NCBI GenBank assembly: GCA_934457145.1
Contig: CAKSHP010000039.1
Coordinates: 1-11,799, forward strand
Source: an uncultured Clostridia bacterium
GTDB taxonomy: Bacteria; Bacillota; Clostridia; UBA1381; UMGS1253
Reading direction: 5' to 3'
Length of the DNA: 11,799 nt
A model generated the notes under the pieces. It saw nothing but the letters and a program-made list of their open reading frames with translations, had not been told where the DNA came from and ran no database searches. Shown here one piece after another: positions 5,212 through 11,799 of this stretch. The position numbers and the translations under genes were made by a program. How positions within the stretch are numbered: the stretch's first letter is position 1; every line of letters starts with the position of its first letter.

Positions 5212-8035
5212 ACTTTATATAAAATTCAAAGGATATTTTCTTTTCCGACAACCGGTATTTTTCAATAAGTTCGGGACCGCAGCTGTTTGAACCGACACCT
5301 GACACCTTATAGTCAATTCTGATATTTGTTAAATCGTTTTTAAACAGTTCATCGGTATGCGTTGCATCAGTAAGAGCTTCTGTGCTGTAATTTGACACGT
5401 TAAATTCAAATTCATTATCCGTATAAAACTCAATTCCGTTATCCATTTTAAGATATTTTGTTTTTGTGTGGTTGCCGTGCTCCTGAGGCATTATATACGG
5501 CACATATTCGTTTTCCGCAACGGACTTATACTTTCCTATTTTGCTGTGGTGGCACATATCTGCATAGTTTTCCTTCTCACCCATGCCGAAATATTCAAAT
5601 CCGTCGTTTGCTTTCGGGGATTTTATTTCAAAACCGAGTCTGGGAAGGTAGGTTTTAAATTCCTCTTTAACATCACCGTTTAAGCTTACTTTCACGCTGC
5701 CGTCTGCAAAAAATTCATATTCGGCAGTGTATTTAAACACCGGCCATCTTGAAATTGCGCTCATTGCTCCGTTTACGGTTATTTTGTTTTCACTTACGGT
5801 GCAGTCATAAACCTTGTTCATTAAAATATTTAAGTTTTCACCGCAGCGGTTATCGCCGTTTACCAGTCCCCACTCAAATTTAATTCTTCTGTCATTATCT
5901 GTAGGCGCCCGCCATGCAGTAAGACGCACAGGCTCGCAGATTTGCTCTCTGCCGTCTTTTATAAAGCTGTCAATCGCTCCGTAGTGTTTATTAAATCTGA
6001 TTTTGCAGTTATCTGCGCTTATATATGCAAAAATGCCATCCTCTTTAATTTCCGCTTTTTTATCGCACACATAAACCTTTTCAATTTCACATTCAGCCCT
6101 GTGCTGCACCATGGCAACTTCATAATCGTTTTTATCCTTTAAGCTGATATTTACAAAAGCGCCGTATTTGCATTTTTTAGGATATGAAAATTCCAAATCC
6201 AAAACCGCAGACTCATGAGGAGCAATATCCGGCGTGAATTTTCTTATAGCAACTTCATTTCCGTCCACACAAAGGCTCGCATAAAGAGTGTATTCGTTTA
6301 AATTTGTAAAATCAAAAAGATTTGTAACCTTTAATGTGTTGTTTTCATATTCGGTTTTAATATTCTGGTATGCGTATTTTGCCTCAAGCGAACCGGCTTT
6401 AAAGCTTCTGTCGGCAAAAACAAGTCCGTCGCAGCAGAAGTTGCCGTCATCGGTTGCCTCGCCGAAATCGCCGCCGTACATATAAACTCCGTCAACCATA
6501 ACGGTGTGATCTGCCCATTCCCATATGCAGCCGCCTATAAGCTTTTTCCTTTTATAAAACGCCTCCACATAATCATACACATCTCCCGGTCCGTTTCCCA
6601 TAGCATGAGAATACTCACATAAAAACACCGGGCGCATGTCTTCTTCGTCGGCTTTCTTTATAAGCGAGCAAACATCCGTATACATAGAACTTCTAACATC
6701 CACATCGGCTTTATCGCCTGTAATGGATGCACTTTCAAAATGCACAAGACGGCTGTTGTCGCGGTTTTTGCACCATGCAATCATAGCATCGTGATTTCTT
6801 CCTATATTGCTTTCATTTCCCATAGACCACATAATAACGCAGGCATGGTTTTTATCTCTTTCAACCATTCTTTCTATTCTTTCAACAAATGCTTCTTCCC
6901 ACTTAGGCTGTCTGCATATCCACTGGTCGTTTTGATCATACTGATATCCCGCATGCCTTGATGCAAATCCATGCGTTTCAATATCAGTTTCGTCTATAAC
7001 ATAAAAGCCCATTTCATCACACATATTCAAAAACTCGGGCGTCGGCGGATAATGAGAAGTTCTTATGCAGTTTATATTAAGCTGTTTCATTTTTAAAAGC
7101 TCGTCTTTTATAAACCCTTCCGTTTCGCAATATCCGTCTGTCGGGTGCGTGTCATGGTGATTAACGCCTTTAAGCTTAACGCTCTCTCCGTTTATCAAAA
7201 GTTCGCCGTCTGCCGACACGCTAACCTCTCTCATACCAGCCTTTATCGGAATAAACTCAGTCTTTCCCATAACAACAACCGTATAAAGATAAGGCTTTTC
7301 AGCATTCCATAAAACGGGATTTGAAAGATCGGTTTTGTTGCCGTTTTGGTCATATATTTCATAATTATCACAGCTTACATAGATATTTTTAGTGTCTGCC
7401 GAAACGTCAATATCTTTGATATGTCCTTTTTCTCTTGAAAGCAAATACACATCTCTGAAAATTCCGTTAAGCCTGAAAAAGTCCTGATCTTCAAGATAGC
7501 TGCCCAAACACCATTTTAAAACCTTTGCGCGAAGATTGTTCTTGCCTTCTTTTATATATTTTGTTATATCAAACTCAGCCTGCAAATGAGAGCCTTGCGA
7601 AAAGCCTACATATTTATCGTTTATATAAAGATAAATGCATGAGCAAACACCTTCAAACACTATGTATGTTTCACGCTCCGCCCAGCTTTTTTCAATTTCA
7701 AAATCAAAGCTGTACACACCGCACGGATTATCGTCCGGCACATACGGCGGATCAACCGGATACGGATAGTTAACGTTTGTGTAATACGGCGCCTCATAAC
7801 CGTGCATCTGCCAGTTTGAAGGAACCTTGATTGTGTCCCATTCATCATTTTCAAGCTTTGCGTCTATGTCTCTTTCAAAATATTTAAACTGCCAGTCTCC
7901 GTTAAGAAGCTTGTAAAAATCAGATTTTGTCTTATCGCCTTCAAGCGCCGCCTCAAGACTCTGATAAGGTATGTAGTAGCTTCTCTGTTTTTCGCGGTTT
8001 TCGCTTATTTTTTTTAAATTTTCATACTCTCTCAT
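5210..8035 (-). CDS. lacZ: beta-galactosidase, glycoside hydrolase family 2 (LacZ type)
   Basis: Retaining beta-galactosidase expected to hydrolyse lactose or other beta-galactosides in the cytoplasm; no signal peptide is seen. The product has 941 residues against 1024 for E. coli LacZ. The N-terminal sugar-binding domain contains GSYLEDQDFFRLNGIFRDV (178-196). A shortened Ig-like domain follows, then the TIM barrel with TSHYPPTPEF, DETDIETHG (Mg ligands Glu353 and His355), acid/base Glu408 in MGNES and nucleophile Glu474 in CEYSHAMGNGPG. The C-terminal small-chain domain has WRAPTDNDR and ends with GVGSNSCGP, where Cys919 replaces the Trp999 of E. coli. The ATG directly follows the stop of the membrane-protein gene, and its GGAG lies in that gene's last codons, so translation is probably coupled. 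The FAD oxidoreductase follows 11 bp later. The exact beta-galactoside is not shown by the sequence. Confidence 0.93.
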   Translation of the reverse strand: MREYENLKKISENREKQRSYYIPYQSLEAALEGDKTKSDFYKLLNGDWQFKYFERDIDAKLENDEWDTIKVPSNWQMHGYEAPYYTNVNYPYPVDPPYVPDDNPCGVYSFDFEIEKSWAERETYIVFEGVCSCIYLYINDKYVGFSQGSHLQAEFDITKYIKEGKNNLRAKVLKWCLGSYLEDQDFFRLNGIFRDVYLLSREKGHIKDIDVSADTKNIYVSCDNYEIYDQNGNKTDLSNPVLWNAEKPYLYTVVVMGKTEFIPIKAGMREVSVSADGELLINGESVKLKGVNHHDTHPTDGYCETEGFIKDELLKMKQLNINCIRTSHYPPTPEFLNMCDEMGFYVIDETDIETHGFASRHAGYQYDQNDQWICRQPKWEEAFVERIERMVERDKNHACVIMWSMGNESNIGRNHDAMIAWCKNRDNSRLVHFESASITGDKADVDVRSSMYTDVCSLIKKADEEDMRPVFLCEYSHAMGNGPGDVYDYVEAFYKRKKLIGGCIWEWADHTVMVDGVYMYGGDFGEATDDGNFCCDGLVFADRSFKAGSLEAKYAYQNIKTEYENNTLKVTNLFDFTNLNEYTLYASLCVDGNEVAIRKFTPDIAPHESAVLDLEFSYPKKCKYGAFVNISLKDKNDYEVAMVQHRAECEIEKVYVCDKKAEIKEDGIFAYISADNCKIRFNKHYGAIDSFIKDGREQICEPVRLTAWRAPTDNDRRIKFEWGLVNGDNRCGENLNILMNKVYDCTVSENKITVNGAMSAISRWPVFKYTAEYEFFADGSVKVSLNGDVKEEFKTYLPRLGFEIKSPKANDGFEYFGMGEKENYADMCHHSKIGKYKSVAENEYVPYIMPQEHGNHTKTKYLKMDNGIEFYTDNEFEFNVSNYSTEALTDATHTDELFKNDLTNIRIDYKVSGVGSNSCGPELIEKYRLSEKKISFEFYIK

Positions 8036-8857
8036 TTAATTTTTCTCCTTTTCATTATTTTCATCATCCGCCACAGCCGGTATAAACTGTTCGGCAAATT
8101 TTCCTTTTCCTCTGTGCTTAACATAAAAATATCCAATAACGCTAAACACCACTGCTCCTATAAAATTGACAAACAAATCCTTCATCGTATCTATAAGCCC
8201 GATATCCAGATATCCGTTTATATTAAGCTCGTTTCCGTTTACGCTCACCTTTGATATATTGTCTATCAAAACAGCATGATTTGTTTTGGTGCTGTCAAGC
8301 ATGGTTGACGATATAAAGTTTACGACGGTGTCTTTTTGCATATCGGTTTTCAAAATCATATCGCATGAAAACTCGAAAAACTCCCACAACACCCCTATCG
8401 TCATTGAAAAACAAAACGCAACCACTGCCAGATATATCGGCGAAAGAGTGAATTTTGTTTTTTTGTTTCGGTTTAATATATCAACCAAGGCAAATCCGAC
8501 CGCCGCGCACAAAAATCCATTAACCGTGTGAAGCATTGTGTCCCAATAGGCAAACCGTATGTAATAGCTTTGCATTTCGCCCAAAATCTCTGCTGCAAAA
8601 ATAAACAAAAGTATAATTATTTCAAGCGTAGACGGCAGCTTTATTCCAAAATTTTTTTCAACAAATGCCGGTATCAGAAACAAAACGAGCGACAGCACAC
8701 ACACAAACACATGCTCGTAGCGATGCTCAACAAATGCCATCACAATCGCTGCGATAACAAACATTCGCAAAATAACATAAACCGCAAAAACGCTTTTGTT
8801 CTTTTTTATGTATTCTTTAAGCCCCGGAAGCCTTTTTTCTTTTTTATTCTTCCTCAA
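8036..8857 (-). CDS. YjdF/DUF2238-like integral membrane protein
   Basis: A 273-residue protein with about six membrane segments (near 22-42, 49-66, 77-94, 113-127, 138-160 and 226-246), a very basic N-terminus, a loop of about 65 residues between segments five and six, and a charged tail. Polar residues in and next to the membrane match the YjdF pattern as I recall it: YWDTMLH (104-110) with a following glycine, WEFFEFSCD (158-166), and DTMKDLFVNFIGA (223-235). Function is unknown. The start is TTG at 8857, supported by a perfect AGGAGG 7 nt upstream; a nearby upstream ATG is out of frame. It is the first gene of its unit, about 26 nt from the predicted transcript start, and its TAA touches the lacZ ATG. 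A link to galactoside uptake is only suggested by position; it does not look like a known sugar transporter. Confidence 0.8.
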   Translation of the reverse strand: MRKNKKEKRLPGLKEYIKKNKSVFAVYVILRMFVIAAIVMAFVEHRYEHVFVCVLSLVLFLIPAFVEKNFGIKLPSTLEIIILLFIFAAEILGEMQSYYIRFAYWDTMLHTVNGFLCAAVGFALVDILNRNKKTKFTLSPIYLAVVAFCFSMTIGVLWEFFEFSCDMILKTDMQKDTVVNFISSTMLDSTKTNHAVLIDNISKVSVNGNELNINGYLDIGLIDTMKDLFVNFIGAVVFSVIGYFYVKHRGKGKFAEQFIPAVADDENNEKEKN

Positions 8858-8870
8858 ATAACCGCCTCCT
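8858..8870 (-). promoter_or_regulatory. ribosome site supporting a TTG start
   Basis: A perfect AGGAGG (8870 to 8865) lies 7 nt before the TTG at 8857. The upstream ATG at about 8879 is in another frame and overlaps the site, so TTG is the likely start of the membrane protein. Confidence 0.8.
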
Positions 8871-8889
8871 GTCTTCCATTTCGCAAATC

Positions 8890-8918
8890 ATTATAATATA
8901 CAGCTTTCAAAAAGTCAA
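8890..8918 (-). promoter_or_regulatory. sigma-A promoter of the membrane protein-lacZ-oxidoreductase unit
   Basis: TTGACT (8918 to 8913), a 17-bp spacer and TATAAT (8895 to 8890) lie on the minus strand, with a predicted start near 8883. No clear operator or catabolite-repression site was recognised around it. Confidence 0.88.
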
Positions 8919-8930
8919 TAACATTTTTGT

Positions 8931-8977
8931 AAAAAAGCGGCCAAAGTGCATGTATTTTTATGCGCCAAAGCCGCTTT
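8931..8977 (-). terminator. intrinsic terminator after the GH32 gene
   Basis: In the minus-strand RNA, AAAGCGGC (8977 to 8970) pairs with GCCGCTTT (8941 to 8934) in a GC-rich 8-bp stem, and the U-run continues to 8931. The long loop can form an extra small GCAT/ATGC stem. It ends the GH32 transcript about 24 bp after the stop codon and isolates it from the lacZ promoter. Confidence 0.8.
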
Positions 8978-9000
8978 GTAATATGTAAGAAATTTTTTTA

Positions 9001-10527
9001 TCAAAATTCGTTTATAATAATGCTGCATTTTTCTGCCTTACCTGTCAGCGACAGATAATTTTTATCATAGTCATTTACCGTTGCAAATGCGCCGAAATAA
9101 TGCTTAAAGAAAATTTCCGTGCCCATATTGTCTGATATAATTCTGATTTTTATGTTCTTTTCATCATCCGTTTCAAGCGGCATTATCAGCTCTTCTGCGT
9201 CAAATTCTTTTACCGAAACAGTCTTTTCTTTTAAATTTATATTTATGCTGTTTCCGAAAAGCTCAATTGACATATCACTTTCGGCTTTTGAAATTTCAAG
9301 AGTTATATCAACAGGATTTTTTTCAAGTTCGCATTTAAAGCCTGTAAGATCGCAAATTTCTTTTGCAGTGCTTTTTTTGTATGCCTTCTTTATTTCATCC
9401 GTCGGTTTTATACAAAGGCGGCAGGCGTCGTCAAGATACAGCTCGCAAAACGCGCTCATTGAGCTTGCGAATGTTTTTGTCGGTATTTTAGTAAATCTGT
9501 TCCAGCTTACGCGAAGCACACGTCCGCCAAGTCCCGAAAATGACTGTGAGGCGTATGCTCTTCCGTATCCCATTTTCTGCGTTTCGGAAACATTAAAAAA
9601 TCCCTTTTCACAATCAAAATTGCCAACTGCATAATAATCGTTTGCTCCGGTGAACACCCATTTTTGCTTATCGCCGACGGTAAGCGGATAAATGTCGGGA
9701 CACTCTCTTTCGTCTTTCGGAAAATAAGAACATATTTTGTCCCATTTTATAAGATTATCAGACTTAAAGAACACAAACTCGCCCGCTCCGGCATACAACG
9801 CCATAACATAGCAGTCGCATTTTTCATTATATATAACCTTCGGATCTCTGTTGCCTTTTTTTATGTTGTTTATAATCGGATTGTTTTCATATTTTACAAA
9901 TGTCTTTGCCCCGTCTGTGCTGTACGCCATGCACTGCACAAAATCCTTTTCTCCGCCCTCTATAATATTGTCGGTTCCGGCAGCAGTGTAAAACAAAACA
10001 AGAGTGTCATGCTCGCCGTTTTTAAGCTTTAACAAATTATTTTTATCGATTACCGCGCTGCCCGAATACATTGCTCCCAATTTGTCGGGATAAAGCGCTA
10101 TATCCTTTTCCGTCCAGTTAATAAGATCTTCGCTCACAGCGTGTCCCCAGTGCATATTTGCCCAGCCACGGCCTGCCGGGTTATGCTGATAAAACATATG
10201 ATACTTTCCTTCATAGAACACAAGCCCGTTCGGATCGTTTATCCAGCCTTCACCCGCCGTGAAATGCACTGCCGGGCGGATTTTTTCTTTTTGAATTTCC
10301 TTTTTATCCGAAAACTCAAACTCCTTTTCTTCATCGCAGCAAATCTCAATATCGCAATTTAAAAATTTTCTCAAATCATAATGCATAAAATATTTCGGTT
10401 TTTCAAAATTCAACTTCACATCAAGGTTTAAAAGGAGCTTTCCTTTTTCAAAAAATTTAACATGCTGTTTTTGCGCCGCTTCGTCGCACGGCAAAATCAA
10501 ATATCTTTTTTCATTTGTAATAACCAT
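9001..10527 (-). CDS. GH32 fructosidase (sucrose/fructan hydrolase) with N-terminal DUF4980-like domain
   Basis: A retaining beta-fructosidase acting on sucrose, inulin- or levan-type fructans or their oligosaccharides. The catalytic five-bladed propeller shows the three GH32 signatures: WINDPNG with nucleophile Asp98, RDP with stabiliser Asp228, and ECPD with acid/base Glu275 (numbers from the ATG at 10527, 508 residues). Residues 1-85 resemble the DUF4980 beta-sandwich of bacterial exo-inulinases and levanases, starting YLILPCDEAAQ. A C-terminal beta-sandwich follows the propeller. No signal peptide is seen, so cytoplasmic action on imported short sugars is likely. The ATG at 10527 is chosen because AGAGGAG lies 10 nt before it; the in-frame ATG at 10557 has no such site. 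It is a single-gene unit with its own promoter and terminator. Exact linkage preference cannot be read from the sequence. Confidence 0.92.
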   Translation of the reverse strand: MVITNEKRYLILPCDEAAQKQHVKFFEKGKLLLNLDVKLNFEKPKYFMHYDLRKFLNCDIEICCDEEKEFEFSDKKEIQKEKIRPAVHFTAGEGWINDPNGLVFYEGKYHMFYQHNPAGRGWANMHWGHAVSEDLINWTEKDIALYPDKLGAMYSGSAVIDKNNLLKLKNGEHDTLVLFYTAAGTDNIIEGGEKDFVQCMAYSTDGAKTFVKYENNPIINNIKKGNRDPKVIYNEKCDCYVMALYAGAGEFVFFKSDNLIKWDKICSYFPKDERECPDIYPLTVGDKQKWVFTGANDYYAVGNFDCEKGFFNVSETQKMGYGRAYASQSFSGLGGRVLRVSWNRFTKIPTKTFASSMSAFCELYLDDACRLCIKPTDEIKKAYKKSTAKEICDLTGFKCELEKNPVDITLEISKAESDMSIELFGNSININLKEKTVSVKEFDAEELIMPLETDDEKNIKIRIISDNMGTEIFFKHYFGAFATVNDYDKNYLSLTGKAEKCSIIINEF

Positions 10528-10544
10528 CTTTAAATTTCTCCTCT
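10528..10544 (-). promoter_or_regulatory. ribosome site that decides the GH32 start
   Basis: AGAGGAG (10544 to 10538) lies 10 nt before the ATG at 10527. The alternative in-frame ATG at 10557 would place this site inside the coding region. Confidence 0.75.
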
Positions 10545-10584
10545 TTTGAAATGTCATATCATAAATGCAAAACTGTGTATTTTT

Positions 10585-10613
10585 ATTATATCATCCTTTT
10601 TTTGTTATGTCAA
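10585..10613 (-). promoter_or_regulatory. sigma-A promoter of the GH32 gene
   Basis: TTGACA (10613 to 10608), a 17-bp spacer and TATAAT (10590 to 10585) form a perfect consensus. The -35 box is made of the last two codons (Leu-Thr) of the spoIIID fragment. Predicted start is near 10578, giving a leader of about 50 nt. Confidence 0.9.
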
Positions 10614-10763
10614 CTTTTCACGCAGCTGCAAATATTTATTTTTTGTTGCAATTCCTCCCCTTATATGACGCATTTGTTTATTTTTTTCAAGCACTTTTTT
10701 TACCTGTGCATACAATGCGGGGTTAATTTTTTTTAATCTGCTGCTAACGTCTTTATGTACGGT
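10605..10763 (-). pseudogene. spoIIID: 3' half of spoIIID, sporulation regulator, split at an element junction
   Basis: SpoIIID is the small mother-cell DNA-binding protein that tunes the sigma-E regulon and helps switch on sigK. The 52 codons here match its C-terminal half: TVHKDVSSRLKKINPAL corresponds to the end of the helix-turn-helix and the following helix, and RHIRGGIATKNKYL is the hallmark basic region (B. subtilis has RHLRGGEATKLKY). About 35 N-terminal residues with the start codon and first part of the helix-turn-helix are missing. Homology stops abruptly at about 10763, where the recombinase frame takes over. The frame can be opened further to a TTG at 10790, but without a ribosome site and without SpoIIID-like residues, so it is probably not translated as it stands. 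Either the gene is restored by excision of the element or it is permanently broken. Identification is from memory of family sequences. Confidence 0.85.
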
Positions 10764-10772
10764 CGTCGTTAT
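10753..10772 (-). other. predicted attachment-site junction of the element in spoIIID
   Basis: The recombinase frame and the spoIIID frame meet here. The recombinase stop TAA is formed across the CAT-AAA (His-Lys) codons of spoIIID, so its last residues appear to be encoded by target DNA. SpoIIID similarity begins at the ACC codon at 10763. The crossover core should therefore lie near 10757-10772. The exact core can only be set by comparison with the other end of the element, outside the window. Confidence 0.6.
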
Positions 10773-11799
10773 AATGATACTTTTTGTCAAGCCCTATGTC
10801 GGTCAGTAGTTTTAGGTATATGTCAACCTGTCCGGCGGGCGATACTTCAATACGGTCGATAACCTGTTTTAACATCTCGTTTGTAATCTCGGCGGAGTTT
10901 AATATGTCGCCGATGGTTTTGAAGGTATCAACAAGACCGATTTGCAGCTTGTCGCCCTGTGTAATTCCGTACCGTGCCATTTTCAGCTTTTCTTCAAGGT
11001 GTTTTATTTCGGCATTTATCGAAGATGTTTTCTCTTTTAAATCGTCCATTGATATAACCTCATTGTCATACATATCAATGTATTTCTGACGGCTTTTTTT
11101 GAGCTTTTCTATTTCTTTTTCAAGCTCTTTTTCAGTTTTTCGGTTCTTGTTCATCGGCTCGTAGCTTTTGTTGAAGTCGGATACGATTTTTTTGATAACT
11201 CTCTGCTTGTCCGAGATAAGCCCAGAGAGGTATTCTTTGATTGAGGTCAAAAGCTCGCCCTCGTCGATACTGATTTTGTTATTGCATGTGTCTTTGCCCT
11301 GTGAGTTTCGTCCGCAGCACACCCAACTGATTTTTTCGCCGTTTTTAACCTTGCGCTTTGTACGGCGGAAGAAATGTCCGCAGTCGGTGCATTTAATCAG
11401 GGTGCTGAATATGTTTTTGCAGTTTCTTCTCGTGCCATCAGCTTTGAATTTCGTTGAGTTTTCCGCCATAATACGCTGTGCCTTTTCATAGGTTTCGCGG
11501 TCTATGATTGCAAGGTTTCGCCGCTCAAAGATTTTCCATTGTTCTCTTGGTATATTCGTTCGCTCATTTGTCAGGAAATCTTTGATTTCCTGTTTTCCGT
11601 TTGCAATTATGCCGGTGTAAATTTCATTTGCTATCAGTCTGCAAATTGCGTTTTGGGACCATTTATATCCCCGCTTGGTTTTTATGTTCCTTTCGTTCAG
11701 TATCTTGGCGATTTTGCTTGCGCCCAGATTGTCGTTGATATACATTTTATAAATCTGCCGTACGATGTCCGCCTCAAATTCGTTGATATTGAGATTAAA
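10753..11799 (-). CDS. large serine recombinase, C-terminal part (5' end beyond window)
   Basis: Site-specific recombinase of the large serine class, used for integration and excision of phages, transposons and skin-like elements. The frame is open to the window edge, giving 348 visible residues; the ATG at 11745 lies inside the Recombinase domain and is not the real start. Seen in order: the rest of the Recombinase domain (ASKIAKILNERNIKTKRGYK, then WSQNAICRLIANEIYTGII), the zinc ribbon with CTDC and a later CC/C set (visible residues 137-172), and a long charged coiled coil (about 223-275) that in this class controls recombination direction. The catalytic serine domain must lie to the right of the window. 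Its 3' end overlaps the spoIIID fragment. If it acts like SpoIVCA of the skin element, it would excise the element during sporulation; that is inference. Confidence 0.93.
   Translation of the reverse strand, partial: FNLNINEFEADIVRQIYKMYINDNLGASKIAKILNERNIKTKRGYKWSQNAICRLIANEIYTGIIANGKQEIKDFLTNERTNIPREQWKIFERRNLAIIDRETYEKAQRIMAENSTKFKADGTRRNCKNIFSTLIKCTDCGHFFRRTKRKVKNGEKISWVCCGRNSQGKDTCNNKISIDEGELLTSIKEYLSGLISDKQRVIKKIVSDFNKSYEPMNKNRKTEKELEKEIEKLKKSRQKYIDMYDNEVISMDDLKEKTSSINAEIKHLEEKLKMARYGITQGDKLQIGLVDTFKTIGDILNSAEITNEMLKQVIDRIEVSPAGQVDIYLKLLTDIGLDKKYHYNDDRT
10764..11799. mobile_element. left end of an integrated element interrupting spoIIID
   Basis: Everything from the spoIIID break to the window edge belongs to the recombinase gene and hence to an element that continues to the right. 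Its size, cargo and type (prophage, transposon or reduced skin-like element) cannot be seen. The prediction is that the missing 5' part of spoIIID lies at its other end in the same orientation. Confidence 0.7.

Noticed and set aside
5198..5213. GTG at 5213 as the oxidoreductase start
   Set aside because: The ATG at 5198 has GAGG at good spacing. The GTG lacks a site and only adds five basic residues before the usual family N-terminus.
8881..8912. A catabolite-repression (cre) operator near the lacZ-unit promoter
   Set aside because: TTGAAAGCTGTATA resembles only half of the consensus and lacks the central CG, so I would not call it.
9119..9634. A 171-codon plus-strand frame opposite the GH32 gene
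   Set aside because: It is antisense to well-conserved GH32 coding sequence, has low-complexity Ser/Phe-rich content and shows no recognisable family.
10605..10790. The 61-codon frame from TTG at 10790 as a free-standing small gene
   Set aside because: No ribosome site precedes the TTG and SpoIIID-like residues begin only at 10763. It is better read as the split 3' half of spoIIID, with the first codons read by chance through the recombinase end.

Overview
The window looks like the chromosome of a spore-forming member of the Clostridia, possibly gut-associated. The reasons are AT-rich Gram-positive-style promoters (TTGACA-17-TATAAT), strong AGGAGG ribosome sites, one TTG start, the ylxM-ffh-rpsP-khpA-rimM-trmD gene order, and a recognisable piece of the sporulation regulator spoIIID. 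Every supported gene is on the minus strand, so the window reads from right to left.

Right end (11799-10605): the 3' part of a large serine recombinase gene, whose catalytic domain lies beyond the window. Immediately after it comes the C-terminal half of spoIIID, in the same orientation and without its 5' half. The two reading frames overlap by about ten bases, and the recombinase stop codon lies inside the spoIIID-derived DNA. This is the junction expected if an element integrated into the helix-turn-helix of spoIIID. It resembles the skin element in sigK and other sporulation-gene-interrupting elements, and is the most interesting thing here.

Middle (10613-3999): two transcription units for carbohydrate use. 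The first is a single gene for a GH32 fructosidase with an N-terminal DUF4980-like domain; it has its own consensus promoter and an intrinsic terminator. The second begins at another consensus promoter and carries a YjdF/DUF2238-like membrane protein, a LacZ-type GH2 beta-galactosidase and a PF12831-type FAD-dependent oxidoreductase. These three are packed end to end and look translationally coupled. No transporter or regulator for either unit is in the window.

Left (3980-1): the conserved protein-targeting and translation operon ylxM-ffh-rpsP-khpA-rimM-trmD, with trmD cut by the window edge. Its transcription is more finely structured than the gene order suggests. A perfect consensus promoter overlaps a 14-bp inverted repeat at the transcript start, and the leader contains a sequence complementary to the ylxM ribosome site. 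An intrinsic terminator lies between khpA and rimM. A strong internal promoter sits in the last codons of rimM and gives trmD its own leader of about 154 nt with two mutually exclusive stems. No tRNA, rRNA, CRISPR array or insertion sequence was seen, and no gene-free stretch exceeds 300 bases.
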